The position numbers were made by a program, and so were the translations under genes. The notes beneath the pieces are model-generated. The model was not told the DNA's origin. It was given only the letters and a program-made list of their open reading frames with translations, and ran no database searches. Positions 22,498 to 33,453 of a stretch of 64,000 bases of DNA are shown here, one piece after another (the stretch's first letter is position 1; every line of letters begins with the position of its first letter). Source of the stretch: Symsagittifera roscoffensis (lineage: Eukaryota > Xenacoelomorpha > Acoela > Convolutidae); NCBI RefSeq assembly GCF_963678635.1, contig NC_087067.1, positions 5,250,647-5,314,646 on the forward strand, in the 5' to 3' direction.

Positions 22498-22840
22498 TTA
22501 TCTAAGCGGTTTAGCCTTCAACACCGATTCCAAGTCATACACCGATAACCAAGTTGTTTCTGTTTCTGATTCCTGGTAAAAAAGAGGGGGGGGTGTAAAA
22601 TCAGGTTGTAAACCAACAGCTTTGTTGTCCGATCTCTGCACAGTAGTATTGTTGGTGTCAGCGGCCGCCACTCGACTCTTGACTTGTTTGACTCTCCGTT
22701 GCAACATTGTCACCAAAGTCACAGTCAGAAGGGCCATGATAGTTATGGTCGGGATGGCCACCACTTCACGCGTGTTCTGAATGAACACATTTGTCCATGA
22801 TGGAGCACACCTGCTGCGTTTGTCTGTTGCATCAATCCCG
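22498..22840 (-). CDS. candidate terminal exon: membrane helix plus cytoplasmic tail
   Basis: On the minus strand an acceptor-like TATATGTTTCAAG ends at 22841. The frame then runs about 113 codons to TAA at 22498-22500. The first 25 residues are extracellular-like and include SWTNVFIQNTREV. Next comes one clear hydrophobic helix (VVAIPTITIMALLTVTLVTM), a basic stop-transfer QRRVKQVKSR, and a polar tail of about 65 residues with PPPLFYQ and ESETETTW. This is the shape of the C-terminus of a single-pass receptor, or less likely helix 5 and loop 3 of a seven-helix receptor. A GTAAGG donor sits a few bases past the stop, so a mutated internal exon is possible. The Penelope-like remnant beside it is on the other strand. 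Confidence 0.5.
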
Positions 22841-23139
22841 CTTGAAACATATATAGGTCCAAATACTTACATTGGACAGGGGCGGACATAAATAGTCGGG
22901 CAGAAACTTGATTGACCGAAATTGGAACGACTTACCAATCGAAGGCAACCTGCTACATAATGTGCTGAGTATCCAGATCTTAGTAAAACAAATATCCAAT
23001 TAAAAATCAATTAAAATGCAGCCGGTTTCGTCAATTTCAACTTCAACAGGCATTGATTAGAATCTGAAAAAAAAAACACAACTAGACATCATATTCTGTA
23101 CAAATGGTAAAAATTATGGAAATGAACAGGAACTAAATT

Positions 23140-24150
23140 TTAAAACAGCAACCGGGAAGACTCAATGGACTCGCAAAAGTTCATAAAGATCAAAAAGACT
23201 CTTCTGTCCGACCTAATCTGAGCATGATCAATTCGTATAATCACAGCCTTGCCAAGGACTTGGACGCCTTGTTTAAACCTCTTTTAGTGGCAAATATTTG
23301 CCTGAAAGATACTTTTGATTTTCTCTCGAAATTGGATGAAATCATCGAGAAAATGAGCTATAAAACGATTTATGGTCAGCTTTGAACGTAACATCGCTTT
23401 TGACCAACTTTCCTGTTGAAAAAATTTTTGGAAATATTCTCAAAAACTACCAGACGAATTTCATCTCCGCCCCAAACAGTGAAAGTGCTTCTGGAGATGG
23501 CTTGTCTTGATATTCTTTTTTGAATTGATGGCCAAACGTGGCAACAAACAGAAGGATTGGCAATGAGAAGCCCTCTTGGTGTATTGATGGGTGGATTTGC
23601 ACTTGACATGATAGAAGCGCAGATATCAAGCTATGAGTTCCAACCAGAACTTCACCAGCATTACGTTGATGACTGATTCGATATCGTTGAAAACGAGAAC
23701 CAGGCGACTATTCTTCTGAAAAGCCTGAATATTATTGTTCCTGAGTTGCAGTTCAAGCACAGAACAGAAATTTAGGGGTCGCTGAGCTTTTAAGACGTTA
23801 AATTGAGTAGAATTGGTGACAATTTTTCAACATCTTGGTACGTGAAACCCTCCAACACGGGGCTTCAAATATCGTTCTCATCATATTGCGATCCAAGATA
23901 CAAAGAAGCGGTCCTTAGAAAGTTTTGCAGAGAGCTTTAACGAATAGCTCTGATTACCACGCTGTCATAGCAGCTTTGACAAAAATTTTGACGTTCGATA
24001 TTTCTACTGATTCTGACAAGAAAAATGTGTTTTGGATGTTACTATTTATCGAGACTATCAACCATGTGCTAGCCTTGAAAATCTGGGCACTTAGAAACCG
24101 TGTCAAAAGATCCCCATGCCCCTACGAAAACTAAATTCAAAACCCTCATG
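23140..24150 (+). pseudogene. Penelope-like element reverse transcriptase, degenerate
   Basis: Conserved RT blocks appear in order on the plus strand but in shifting frames. PGRLNGLAKVHK and RPNLS at 23152-23215 correspond to the (R)LYGLPKxHK / RPI block. LNVTSLLTNFPVEKI at 23382 corresponds to the DVxSLFTNVP block of motif A, with the usual Asp read as Asn. GLAMRSPLG at 23554 corresponds to motif B. HYVDD at 23659-23673 is motif C, with both catalytic Asp kept but a TGA directly after. A downstream block with PRYKEAVLRKFCRE fits the region where PLE proteins carry RA-type repeats. At least two frameshifts and several stops make it dead. The GIY-YIG endonuclease expected downstream was not recognised, so it may be truncated. 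It lies in a presumed intron between minus-strand candidate exons. Confidence 0.75.
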
Positions 24151-24294
24151 AAACATCTGAGGACGAAAAATGCCGAATCCATCATCTTAAAGTGCGAAAC
24201 TCGCGGAAAAGCTATGCTCAACAACTTTGGCAGTTCTCATACTTTGCTGCTGTTTTGAAATTTTGTTCTTTTTTATTTCCATAATATACACCAG

Positions 24295-24546
24295 TTGTAT
24301 AGATTAGAATGTCTAGTTGTGTTTTTCAGATTCCAATCAATGCCTGACAAAGTCGAAATCGACGAAACCGCATGCATTCTAATCGACTTTTATTTGAATA
24401 TTCGTTTTTACTGCGAAGACAACCTAATTGTTATTTTTGGGGCTAATGAACCCTATGTTTTTCTAAAAAGAATATTAAATAAGTTGTCGTTACGAATACA
24501 ATGGTTCTCGAAAAGCTTACCAACCGGGTTCGAGTTGCTCGAATAA
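24295..24546 (+). other. open frame after the Penelope remnant, origin unclear
   Basis: A TTTTTCAG at 24323-24330 precedes SMPDKVEIDETACILIDFYL and a frame open to TAA at 24544. Composition is protein-like (Asp, Glu and Cys present; no long Lys/Phe runs from poly-A/T). It could be the 3' remains of the retroelement or a host exon. No motif is recognised. Confidence 0.25.
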
Positions 24547-25096
24547 AATTGAATACATTTTGAAAATTTTGGCCAAAATACAGAACGTTTTCATTTTCTC
24601 GACAAACTTTCGGCATGATTAGATTACATCACCCCAACAAAAATTTACTCAATCCAGTTTGAACATGTTTCAATTTTTCGCCTAATTTTTGCATGTTTCG
24701 ACTGTTTTGACTTTCTGGATCGAAAAAACTGTCCGTTAATTTGCTCGTGTCATCTCAATTTTGACTTTCGATCATAAGTCAATCAAACTTCTTATTTTGG
24801 ATTCAAATTTCCTAAAATCGCCGTCCCTGTATTTGATCATCACCTAAAATTAAAAAAAAAACCAAATGGTTTACAAAAGTATATGTTAAATTATTGGCAA
24901 AATAGATTATTTTGATCTACTTCACATGGTCGAAAAATGGCGTTCGTCAGGTCAATTTGAATTTTGATGCAATTTGTGATAAAATCAGTGAAATGTTTCT
25001 TTCAGACGACAAATTGAGCAAATCTTGGTTTTTTAACAACGTAAAAAAAACGTATTTTGCCAACAATTTAGCAATGACTGAAACAGTGAAAACTGA

Positions 25097-25402
25097 TCAC
25101 AAGAATGTCATTCGGAATGAGCCAATCAGGAGTAGGACGAAGATTGAAGTCAGGACAGGAATGAAGGCCGCCTTCTGAGTGCAGTTATTTTTGTACCACA
25201 CGCCACCTGCTCGATAGAGTCTTTTTTCACTTTTTATAACGAATTGATCAAAAGATGTTTTGACAAAAATGATTCTATCTGGCATTGAACTAGCAATTTT
25301 GTTTGAAATAATTAAGAGGAAATAGCTTAATCCATAACACAGAAAATCTGTCAACAGTAACAAAACTATTTTAAGAAAAACCGGAAAAAATAACCTTTTC
25401 AA
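25097..25402 (-). other. open frame with two hydrophobic segments, possible receptor exon
   Basis: The minus frame, downstream of the TM3 exon at 25551-25708, has a hydrophobic run (FLKIVLLLLTDFLCYGLSYF), a polar middle with KNNCTQKAAF, then a second run (FIPVLTSIFVLLLIGSF). A Cys just before a helix would fit extracellular loop 2 and helix 5 of a seven-helix receptor, but no splice pair joining the two pieces in frame was found and AT-rich DNA easily yields Phe/Leu runs. Held as a possibility only. Confidence 0.25.
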
Positions 25403-25550
25403 TTTTTGTTTTCAAATTTTTTTAAGGAAATTGTATGTTTTTTGGCGCAGAAAAAGCGCCAAATTTTTTTCACTGTATTGAATTAGTTTCAATCATAGGC
25501 AGAAAAAATGCCAAAACAATTTCACTGTAGGTGAATTAGTTTGACGCTGC

Positions 25551-25708
25551 TTAATAAGACTCGCTCGTTCCTTTTCTGTGGACTGCGATGATTCTGTCCA
25601 GAGACACGAGCACAGCCATCCAGCCAGGGGCGGTCGAGACCACGAAACTGATCATCTGCATCAATTTACAGCTGATGTCAGACAGCTGATAGAAAGTTCC
25701 GCCGCCAA
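25551..25708 (-). CDS. candidate rhodopsin-class GPCR exon (helix 3 and DR motif)
   Basis: On the minus strand an acceptor (TTTTGAATATTTCAG) ends at 25709. From 25708 the frame gives GGGTFYQLSDISCKLMQMIS, then a helix containing APGWMAVLVSLDRIIAVHRK, then about six residues to TAA at 25551. Cys followed by Lys at the start of helix 3, the Trp in mid-helix and Asp-Arg-Ile at its cytoplasmic end (the DRY position) match class A peptide-receptor helix 3. The exon must end before the TAA at a donor; GAGTCTTATT offers only a weak GT. G+C is about 50 percent, far above the surrounding introns, which supports real coding sequence. Helices 1-2 would lie at higher coordinates and 4-7 at lower ones. 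I could not place them firmly. Confidence 0.6.
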
Positions 25709-25859
25709 CTGAAATATTCAAAAGTCAAAAAGTATTATAGGATGAGCTGATTTGAGTCATTGTTATTGGAGATGAATCAATCATCTGCGTAATTGTAGCA
25801 TTTTTATCAATTGAAATCTTTCTAACTAGTGAGTTATGTTTGAGGTGTAACTCATAGAG

Positions 25860-28420
25860 TAGTTTCGGATAGGGTACACCGCCTGCTCGTCGCGCTATCT
25901 TATTTTCGGCCGGATAGATTCGTGCAACTTCTTAGTCTAATACCGATCCTAATCTTACTCTTATATCTACTAGTCTCAGGGTGTTTAACTAGTCTCTGCT
26001 AGGCTCAATAGATCTAGAGTATACTGGCTTATTGCGACTGCTAAAGTTCTCTTGGAGAGGTAACTAATTTCTAAGTGAAATTCAAATCTCTCTGGTGCTG
26101 AAATTACAAGTAAATTCAGCATTTACAAATAAGGGGGTTGTTAGTTAGATGGATCGTGATTGGTTAATATTAAATATTTTAGAGAGACAAAATATCCAAT
26201 TTATAACCAATAAAAAATATAGTTTATATCTGGTTCCACCCATCCGGGATTTAAAGAATTTTGAATCTTAGATCTTCTATCTGTAATGAAGGATGGATGT
26301 TGGTCGTTGTTATTTGGCGAGCATCATTTCCTGTTCTGTTCTTGGAGAAGAAAGCTCCAGGAAATTGGAGTCATCGATAGGAAGTTATTAGTTATCGTTT
26401 GACAAAAACTTTGACTGTCAAAGAAATCAATCTGATTTCAAGATGGTTTGCTATGATCGTCTGTTCTTGATTGGTTGTGGAGAACTGTGTTTCGATCTGG
26501 TTTGGGAATGGTGTGAAGATTGTGCTTGGAGGGGATGCCTTGTAACTCGGATCTGTACGTATACTTGAACATCGAGATGGTCATTGGTCTGATTCAATGA
26601 AGTCCTTTTCTGCGAAATCAAGTCGTACTCTAAATCCTTTATGAGTCGTGATTCTGAGCGGCATGTCAGTTGTATTTAGCCATTCTGTAGGTTGAGTGTG
26701 ATGGGGTCGTGTAGTCTTTGGGTGCTAGTTTTTGTAGTTGTTTGTGATCTATGTACTGCATATTATAATTTACATTTTTTTATAAAATTTTGTTAATTTT
26801 AGTCTTTAGTTATGATTTTGATTAATTGTTTTCGCAAAAGCGTTTTAGTTTTATTTCAGTTATTTTTAAGAGTTACTCACACTTGAGTACCTCTTGTCAA
26901 AAATCGTGATATGGTCACAAAGCGTGGATGTAGCATGATGGGTTAGGCCGGCTATAGAGCATGCTCAGGACGTCCTCTCTGGTGGGTTAGGCCAGGAAGA
27001 GGAGTATGATTTCGTGCTGGTTTTTAAGGGGTCCTGTTTTGTGTTAACTTTTTTGTTATATTATTTTTTGTTTTCCTTTTGTTTCGTTGGTTGTGTCCTT
27101 TTCTCAAAAATCAAATTGTTTTTGGTTTGGGTTTGTCTTGCGACTTTTTGATGTTTTATTGTTTCTTTTTTAGACTGGTAATAGTCTTCAAAAGAATAAA
27201 TTATCCAGTTTTAAGCAGGTTTGATCCGTTTTGGGTACCTTGGGTTTTCTTTTCTTAGTCTTGCTGTTATTTTATGGTTTATGGTTTTTAGCAAGCTGCG
27301 TTGGTTAGTTTGGTTATTATATAATTCCATTCCAACCGGGTTAAAGGAAAAGTGGAAACTTGTTTTTGCTTGTTTGAGTTGTTGTTAGTGCAAACTTAAA
27401 ACTTGAATTCAATATTTTAAACAATTCTTCGTGGGCAAGCTGTGCGATTGTGGATAGAATTTCTGTGCGTTTGAACAGAAGTTATAGAAAAGGTTAGTGC
27501 TGCATTTCATTGTATGGTTTTACTGCTTTTAAGACTAAATTTACTGCTTTTGGGATTGAAAAGTATAAATTGATTTTCATCGTTTTTAAGTTTACTACAT
27601 TTGGGGAAATAATTTAGAAATGAATTTACTACTTTGAATTAACTTTTACTGCATCATTTAGTGCTGTTGGTTTATTAGAGTTTAAAATGGAAAACAGAGT
27701 TTATATTTTTATTTGTCTTTTCTTGTTTTGAACGGCTATCGTGGTGTGAAGACTAAAGAAAAAGCAAATTACTAAATAAAAAGGTTAGCTCAATTTTGAA
27801 TTAGTTAGTTTGAAAAATATTAAGATCGTAGTTACCTTCAGTCGTCGGGGAAAAAACCGTGAGGGAAAACATCGTGAATAGCGTCTGATGTAGTTAGTAG
27901 TTTTGCTAGTATGCGTATTATATTTTTAGTTTGCAGCAGTGGCCAAAGCAATTGCAGTGGTTTTATGGTTTTTAGTTCTTCGGTGCCTACTGCAAACTCA
28001 TGAGGTGTGTTCTGAATTAGATTACAAATTTTATGATTGTGTTGTGGATGAATTCTAAAATGGGTACTTCTATGGGTTGGATATATTCATGCGGAATGAT
28101 CAGGGGTCGGGATTCTTCGTCGTTGAAGGTCTTCGTGAGGGGACAAAATATATACACATGAGTGACGAGATCAGATTTCCGGAGGATGCCTTGGAAGTTA
28201 GTATTTTTAATGCAATACGTGATGTTTAGAAAAATGGTGAGCTGTATTTAGAATTAATGAATTAAAATCTGCGGTGAGGTTGTCGTGATGGTGTGTGTAA
28301 ATGAAAATGATTTTGGATAAAACGATAATAAGTATAAGTATGTGTTTTCTTAGTTCTCAACTCAACATGATGTCGTGTGAGCAGTGCAAATTGCGTCCTT
28401 TTGATGTCAGGAAGTAAAAG
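25860..28420 (-). other. 3' non-coding part of the retroelement, possibly containing its LTR
   Basis: No long frame. Composition changes sharply at about 25860 from host AT-rich to this T/G-rich, G-containing text, which I take as the element's 3' edge. It should hold the 3' LTR and a polypurine tract, but without a second LTR copy neither can be delimited. Short blocks such as CCTCTCTGGTGGGTTAGGCC near 26970 and GGGTTAGGCCGGC near 26940 repeat locally. Confidence 0.4.
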
Positions 28421-28421
28421 G

Positions 28422-29297
28422 TTAGTGAAAAGGTTTGAAATTTTTCGTGAAAGGGTTCATACGTTTGAATGTCTGATAGTGCTTCTGAAATAATGTTATC
28501 ATGCCTTTTATCAAGTATGTTAAGTGTGAATATGTATGATGATTTAGTAAAAAAAACTTTTTTGTGATTTGTGGACTAGCAAATTTATCGTCGTCAAGAA
28601 ATTGGTCGTGATTAGATCTGATGATGTTATGATCGTAATATTCAATTGAGTAGTCGTTAGCGCGGGGTGCAGTGAATGTTTTTAGCAGTTTTTTATATCC
28701 TACGTATGTAAATTGTTGGGGAGTGAGTGCTGTGGTTAATCTGAATAATGGGTCTTTATTCCTTTCAATATCGATAGTGGTGTTATAGAGTGATAGCGTA
28801 AGGGGGTTAGTGAAATTATAATAAACTGTCCAATGAAGTGTAGGTATTAATACATGTTCATCTACAAAGTGACGTGGTTCAGGGTTAGGGTCGGATTTAT
28901 TTAGTGTATATTGGGGAAATAAAGGTAGGGTTATTTGAACAAAATTCGTAGTATTGGTGTCGTCTGGATGGTTGATATATTCTCGGGTGGTTCCGGGTTT
29001 GGATGGGAATGGGTGATTTGGGAATTTACGTTTAAAATTTCTATAAGCACGGTTAGTACTATTGGATGATTCTGTTGAAGTGGATGAATGAGCTAATGAT
29101 GGAGTATAATCTGAAATTGGTGTAGGTGTTGGTGGATTTGATGATGTTATTGTTGATGATAATTGGTGAATAGTTAGGGTGTGGGGAGATAGCAATTGTT
29201 GTTGGAGTGTTATAAAATTATCTAGTTCTTCGGAAATTTGAATATTATCTGGGGAGTTGTTGGTGGAGCGTTCATTATTGAATGGGGAGTAGGTTGG
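28422..29297 (-). CDS. extra ORF downstream of env, Ser/Thr/Pro-rich N-terminus
   Basis: An open minus frame starts within codons for NNERSTNNSPDNIQISEELD near 29290, with no clear ATG, and runs to TGA near 28422; the portion from about 29195 is 257 residues. The first 80 residues are Ser/Thr/Pro-rich (PPTPTPISDYTPSLAHSSTS), the rest looks folded, with LHWTVYYNFTNPLTLSLYNT, TPQQFTYVGYKKLL and IEYYDHNIIRSNHDQFLDDD. There are several Asn-x-Thr sites but no signal peptide or membrane helix. ORFs after env are not standard for Ty3/gypsy elements. I do not recognise the family. It may be the 3' exon of a gene begun by the ORF at 29300-29632, one frame away. Confidence 0.55.
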   Translation of the reverse strand, partial: PTYSPFNNERSTNNSPDNIQISEELDNFITLQQQLLSPHTLTIHQLSSTITSSNPPTPTPISDYTPSLAHSSTSTESSNSTNRAYRNFKRKFPNHPFPSKPGTTREYINHPDDTNTTNFVQITLPLFPQYTLNKSDPNPEPRHFVDEHVLIPTLHWTVYYNFTNPLTLSLYNTTIDIERNKDPLFRLTTALTPQQFTYVGYKKLLKTFTAPRANDYSIEYYDHNIIRSNHDQFLDDDKFASPQITKKFFLLNHHTYSHLTYLIKGMITLFQKHYQTFKRMNPFTKNFKPFH

Positions 29298-29299
29298 GG

Positions 29300-29632
29300 T
29301 TACTTGAAAAGGAGTGTAGGGAGATGTATGTTGGGTTTGGATAGGTCGGAAAGGGGTTTTGAGAAGATTGTTGAGCTGGTCGGGGTATGAGTTGAAGGGG
29401 ATGGTTCAGAATCTGCGAAATCATCGGGAGTTTCGATATCAGAATTATTGAATTGTGAAAGTGTTGTATAAATTGTGATATCTGAGTTAGTTTCAGAAGT
29501 CATGCCTGATGATGTAATAGCTTGTGGTGAATCAGGTGGCGGAAAAGCAAAAAGTGGGATAATAGGGAGAGAATTTTGGAGGTTCGCAGTAAGGGAGTTT
29601 GATCGGTGGAGTAATCCAACTTGTCTGCTCAT
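29300..29632 (-). CDS. extra ORF, disordered Ser/Thr/Pro-rich protein
   Basis: It starts at an ATG (29630-29632) with MSRQVGLLHRSNSLTANLQN and continues with low-complexity acidic text (DDFADSEPSPSTHTPTSSTI) to a TAA after 110 residues. The next ORF begins in another frame at almost the same point, so a frameshift or a splice probably joins them. It has no catalytic or binding motif. Its ATG is the best start in the 3' half of the element. Function unknown; an accessory or matrix-like protein is only a guess from position. Confidence 0.5.
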   Translation of the reverse strand: MSRQVGLLHRSNSLTANLQNSLPIIPLFAFPPPDSPQAITSSGMTSETNSDITIYTTLSQFNNSDIETPDDFADSEPSPSTHTPTSSTIFSKPLSDLSKPNIHLPTLLFK

Positions 29633-29949
29633 CTTTGGCTAAAAAAATGATTATTTTGAGACTGAAAGGTGGTGTTATGGGGTTATTCAAAGATTTGTTC
29701 GTATGTGTCGTCAATTGGAGGTTGTTGTGTCACTATATGTTGGATGGGGCTTTGTGTGTGGCTGGTTCTTAAGTTTGGGGGGTTTGGTAAGTTTCGAAAA
29801 CTTCGTGAGACTAATGATAATGGATGATTATGATGTAGATTTGGCAAATGGGGTGCCGCAGATAATGCGTTTGTTTTATTATTTGAGTCATCCTATGCGT
29901 TGGGACTTGTTGATAGTTTTGTTTTATATTTTTTAATTTGTGCATCTAG

Positions 29950-31170
29950 GAGGATTTTATTTATTGATGATGAAAATATTCCAAAAAATCCTGCAAATAA
30001 TATGCGTGCTACGCTGGCTTGTCGGTTTACTTGTGTATATGTTGCGCATGTGTTATAGATTCGTTTTAGTAATGAGAAAAGAAATCCAATAAAAATAAAC
30101 ATTGCTTATAAAATAGTCAATCTTTCTAAGATGTATTATGGCCATCCTAGAAAGGCTAAAACTTCGTTTTTGAGTTTTACAAAACTAAAAATATTTATTG
30201 GTGAGATATCTTGTGGTCTATATTTTTCACCGTTTAATTATATGTAATTTTTAATATCTTTAAATTATCCGCTGTAATCTTGTGCGTAAATATCTGCAAA
30301 TCCTGCTGTTTTTGCAAGTTTTCGTAAATTTTGGTCTATTGATTGTCGTTGTATAGAGTCCATATGTGTTAGTAGTTCTTGAAACTGTTGTGTTCTAATG
30401 TGATGTTGTAAATCGGATTTAGAATATATACCGATTGATTGTAAATCAATATTTGGGTTGCGAGCAATAGCTCGAATGCTTTCTGGTGAAAACTTTTTTA
30501 CTGGCTGCATGAGTGTAGGGTATGCTGGAAGTAGGTAGTATTTTTCTTCGTCAGGGTTAAATTTTACGACGTTGTGGCTATTTTTGGATCCACATGGGAC
30601 TGCGGTATCCCAAAAATATGTTCGTCCTGAAAGTGTATCAACAAAATGTACTTTATTTTTGTAGAATATGGGGATTCTTTTGTAACATCTTTTATCTTCA
30701 AAAACATACAATGGTGATACTTTTTTGGTGAAAGTATAAAACCATAAAATGTTTCCTTCATATTCAAGGAAATTTGTTCTATTTCTGGATAACAAATATC
30801 CTGCGTATGATATTTTTAGAAATGCTAATGCGAGTGATTGTATAATTTGTGTTCTTTCTCATTCGCATAATTGATGGAGTGTTTCTAATTCAGAAACTGA
30901 AAATACTTAAAAAATTCTACTAATTGTGTAGTCTAATTTCATATCTAAGTGAATGTCATAATGTATTGCGCCAAAATAAGTTTATGTTCATTAATGATAG
31001 TTCTTGTAAACGTGTGCTTTCACTGTCGTATGGTTCTATTCTTCCACCAGGATTTCCTGCGCTTTTGCGGAGGTTCACTGGGATGTATGATGTATCTTCG
31101 TTTATTAGGTGATGTGTTGCGTAGGGGTCAAATTTTTTTCCAGTGGTCATGTCAAAACCTTCGTCGTATT
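29950..31170 (-). pseudogene. second, partial copy of the envelope-like 3' region (tandem duplicate)
   Basis: This segment repeats 31170-32385 at an offset of 1215-1216 bp with roughly 10-15 percent difference. The blocks KRCYKRIPIFYKNKVHFVDT, QSIGIYSKSD and the membrane-anchor text with GFLFSLLK recur in the same order. Its first frame runs 30795-30265, from LLSRNRTNFLEYEGNILWFY to QDYSGX. The 5' part is broken by several stops and shifts. It lacks the signal-peptide half of the gene, so it cannot be an independent gene. The duplication is inside the element and old, judged by its divergence. Confidence 0.75.
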
Positions 31171-31178
31171 CGTTGTTT

Positions 31179-33453
31179 AATGATGATGAAAAAATTCCAA
31201 AAAATCCTGCAAATAGTTTACGTGGTACACTTGCTTGTCTGTTTACTTGTGTTTGTATAGCGCATGTGTTATAGATTCCTTTTAACAGTGAGAAAAGAAA
31301 TCCCATAAAATTAAACATGGCGTATAAGATAGTTAATTTTTCTAAGATGTAATAGGGCCATCCTAGAAAAGCTAGAATTTCGTTTTTTAAGGTTACAAAA
31401 CTGAAAATATTTATGGGTTAAATATCTTGTGGTCTGTATTTTTCACCGTTTAAATATATGTAGTCTTTGATATCTTTAAAATATCCGCTATAGTCTTGTG
31501 TATAAATGTCTGCGAATCCTGCGGTTTCGGCAAGTTTTCTTAAATTCTGGTCAATTGATTGTCTTTGTATTGTGTCGATTTGTGTTAATAATTCCTGAAA
31601 CTGTTGTGATCTAATGTGATGTTGGATATCTGATTTAGAATATATTCCAATTGATTGTAAATCAATATTTGGATTACAATATTCGGTTGAAAATTTTTTG
31701 AGTGATTGCATTAATGTAGGATATGGTGTATGGAGATAGTATTAATTTTCATCGGGATTTAGTTGTACTACATTGTGGCTATTTTCTGATCCACATGGGA
31801 CTGCGATATCCCAAAAATATGTTCGTCTTGAAAGTGTGTCGACAAAATGTACTTTATTTTTATAGAATATAGGGATTCTTTTATAACAACGTTTGTCTTC
31901 AAAAACATATAGAGGTGATACTTTTTTGGTACAAGTATAAAACCATAAAATGTATCTTGCGTAATCTAGAAAATTTGATCTGTTTCCTGATAATAAGTAT
32001 CCTGCGTAAGGTATTTTTAGTACTGCTAGTGCGAGTGATTGTAAGATTTGTGTTCTTTCCAATTCGCATAGTTGATGAAGTGTCTCTAATTCGGAGAGTG
32101 ACATTTCTTGAAAAATTCGACTAATTGTGTAGTTTAATTTCATATCTAAGTGGATATCAATTTGAATATTACCAAAATAGGTGCTATTCATTAGTGATAG
32201 TTCTTGTAAACGTGTGCTTTTACTGTCATGTGGTTTTAGTTTTCCACCAGGTTGACCTGTGCTTTTTTGATAGTTAACAGGGATGTATGATGTTCCTTCA
32301 TTTATAGGATGACTTGTGGCATAAGGGTCAAATTTTACATTTCATTTTACATTTCCAGTGGTCATGTCGAAACCTTTTTCGTATTCGACAAGTATTTCGG
32401 AGTATTGTATTTTGTAGAGTGGGTTTTTGTATTTACATGCAAATTCTGTTTCGTGATAAATTTGAAAACGTGTCAATTTGTTTTCTATATTATGGATGTT
32501 TCTAAATTTGTTATTTCCTCTTTGAGTTGGTTTTACTTTTTCAAAGGGGATTGATTCAATAAAATATTTTTGGTGAAATTTAATCATTCTAGCGTGTATT
32601 TTTGCGACTTGGAAAACTGTGCAGGTCTCTGCAGGAAAGCATACTATGGTTGCTTGTGTGCGTGTTGTAGGATCGCAATAACCTTGGTCATTTTTGCAAG
32701 GAAGTCGAATGCTTTGGTAAAGAATTGTATCGTCTTTTAAATCTCGTGTTAGTTGTACTTTTTCAAGTTGTATTTTCCAATCAAAAAACATTTTTTGTTG
32801 ATATCCTTTATTTTTTGTATCTGCTTTGCATTTTGAGGGATCATTGATACCTATATGTGGTAACCAGTGTTTATCATGTAGATCGTATGTCAATCTTCCG
32901 TGTGTTCATGAAAGGGGAAATTTCTGTCTAGTCTAATGTGACCTTGGTGTTTTTCAAGTTCTGCTTGATGTGATAAGTCTGGGAAAACTTGAAAAAATAT
33001 AAGTTTTCTTTTTGTTCCATCTTTTTGTGTTAAGTTTAATCGTCTAAGTTCATTCTTACAATCTTGAGGGTTAAGATATAGTAATCTTTCTATGTTACTC
33101 TGATAGAAAGATTTGTGGTCTAGTCGGTTTTTATTTCCGTTTGAGACTTGTGAGCAATATATTTTCTTTTCGGAAAATATTGCTGTAAACTTGTATCCTT
33201 TTAATGTTGTTGATCGGGATTTTGCGTATAGTGTTGCTATTACATTTGTTCTTTCTATAGCTTGTGGTTCTGATTCGCATTGTGTTACTTGGTTTATAGC
33301 GTATTTGTGTAGTGTTTTTTGTTCGTTTTCTTCACAATCATAGTGTGTTACTAATAAATCCCGAGGTCCTGTACGAGGGGATGGATTTGTGTTTTGTTCG
33401 GAAAAAATTAGAAAAAGGAGGTGTTGAAATGTAAATATCTTTAAAATATACAT
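31179..33453 (-). pseudogene. envelope-like glycoprotein gene, interrupted
   Basis: The first ORF (33453-32890) starts with a hydrophobic signal-peptide-like MYILKIFTFQHLLFLIFS, followed by a Cys-containing polar ectodomain. The frame shifts at an ATGA overlap (32890-32893) into a Cys-rich stretch with RLPCKNDQGYCDPTT and VCFPAETCTVF. A short duplication of TTTACATT at 32335-32350 breaks the next joint. Further on come KRCYKRIPIFYKNKVHFVDT and DIAVPCGSE (32191-31742), then 31711-31418, and a membrane anchor near 31400-31210 that contains GFLFSLLKGIYNTC. Signal peptide, Cys-rich exterior and a C-terminal anchor after pol are the layout of retroviral or errantivirus envelope genes. I cannot assign it to a known fusion class by eye. 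It is broken by at least four shifts or stops. Confidence 0.6.
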
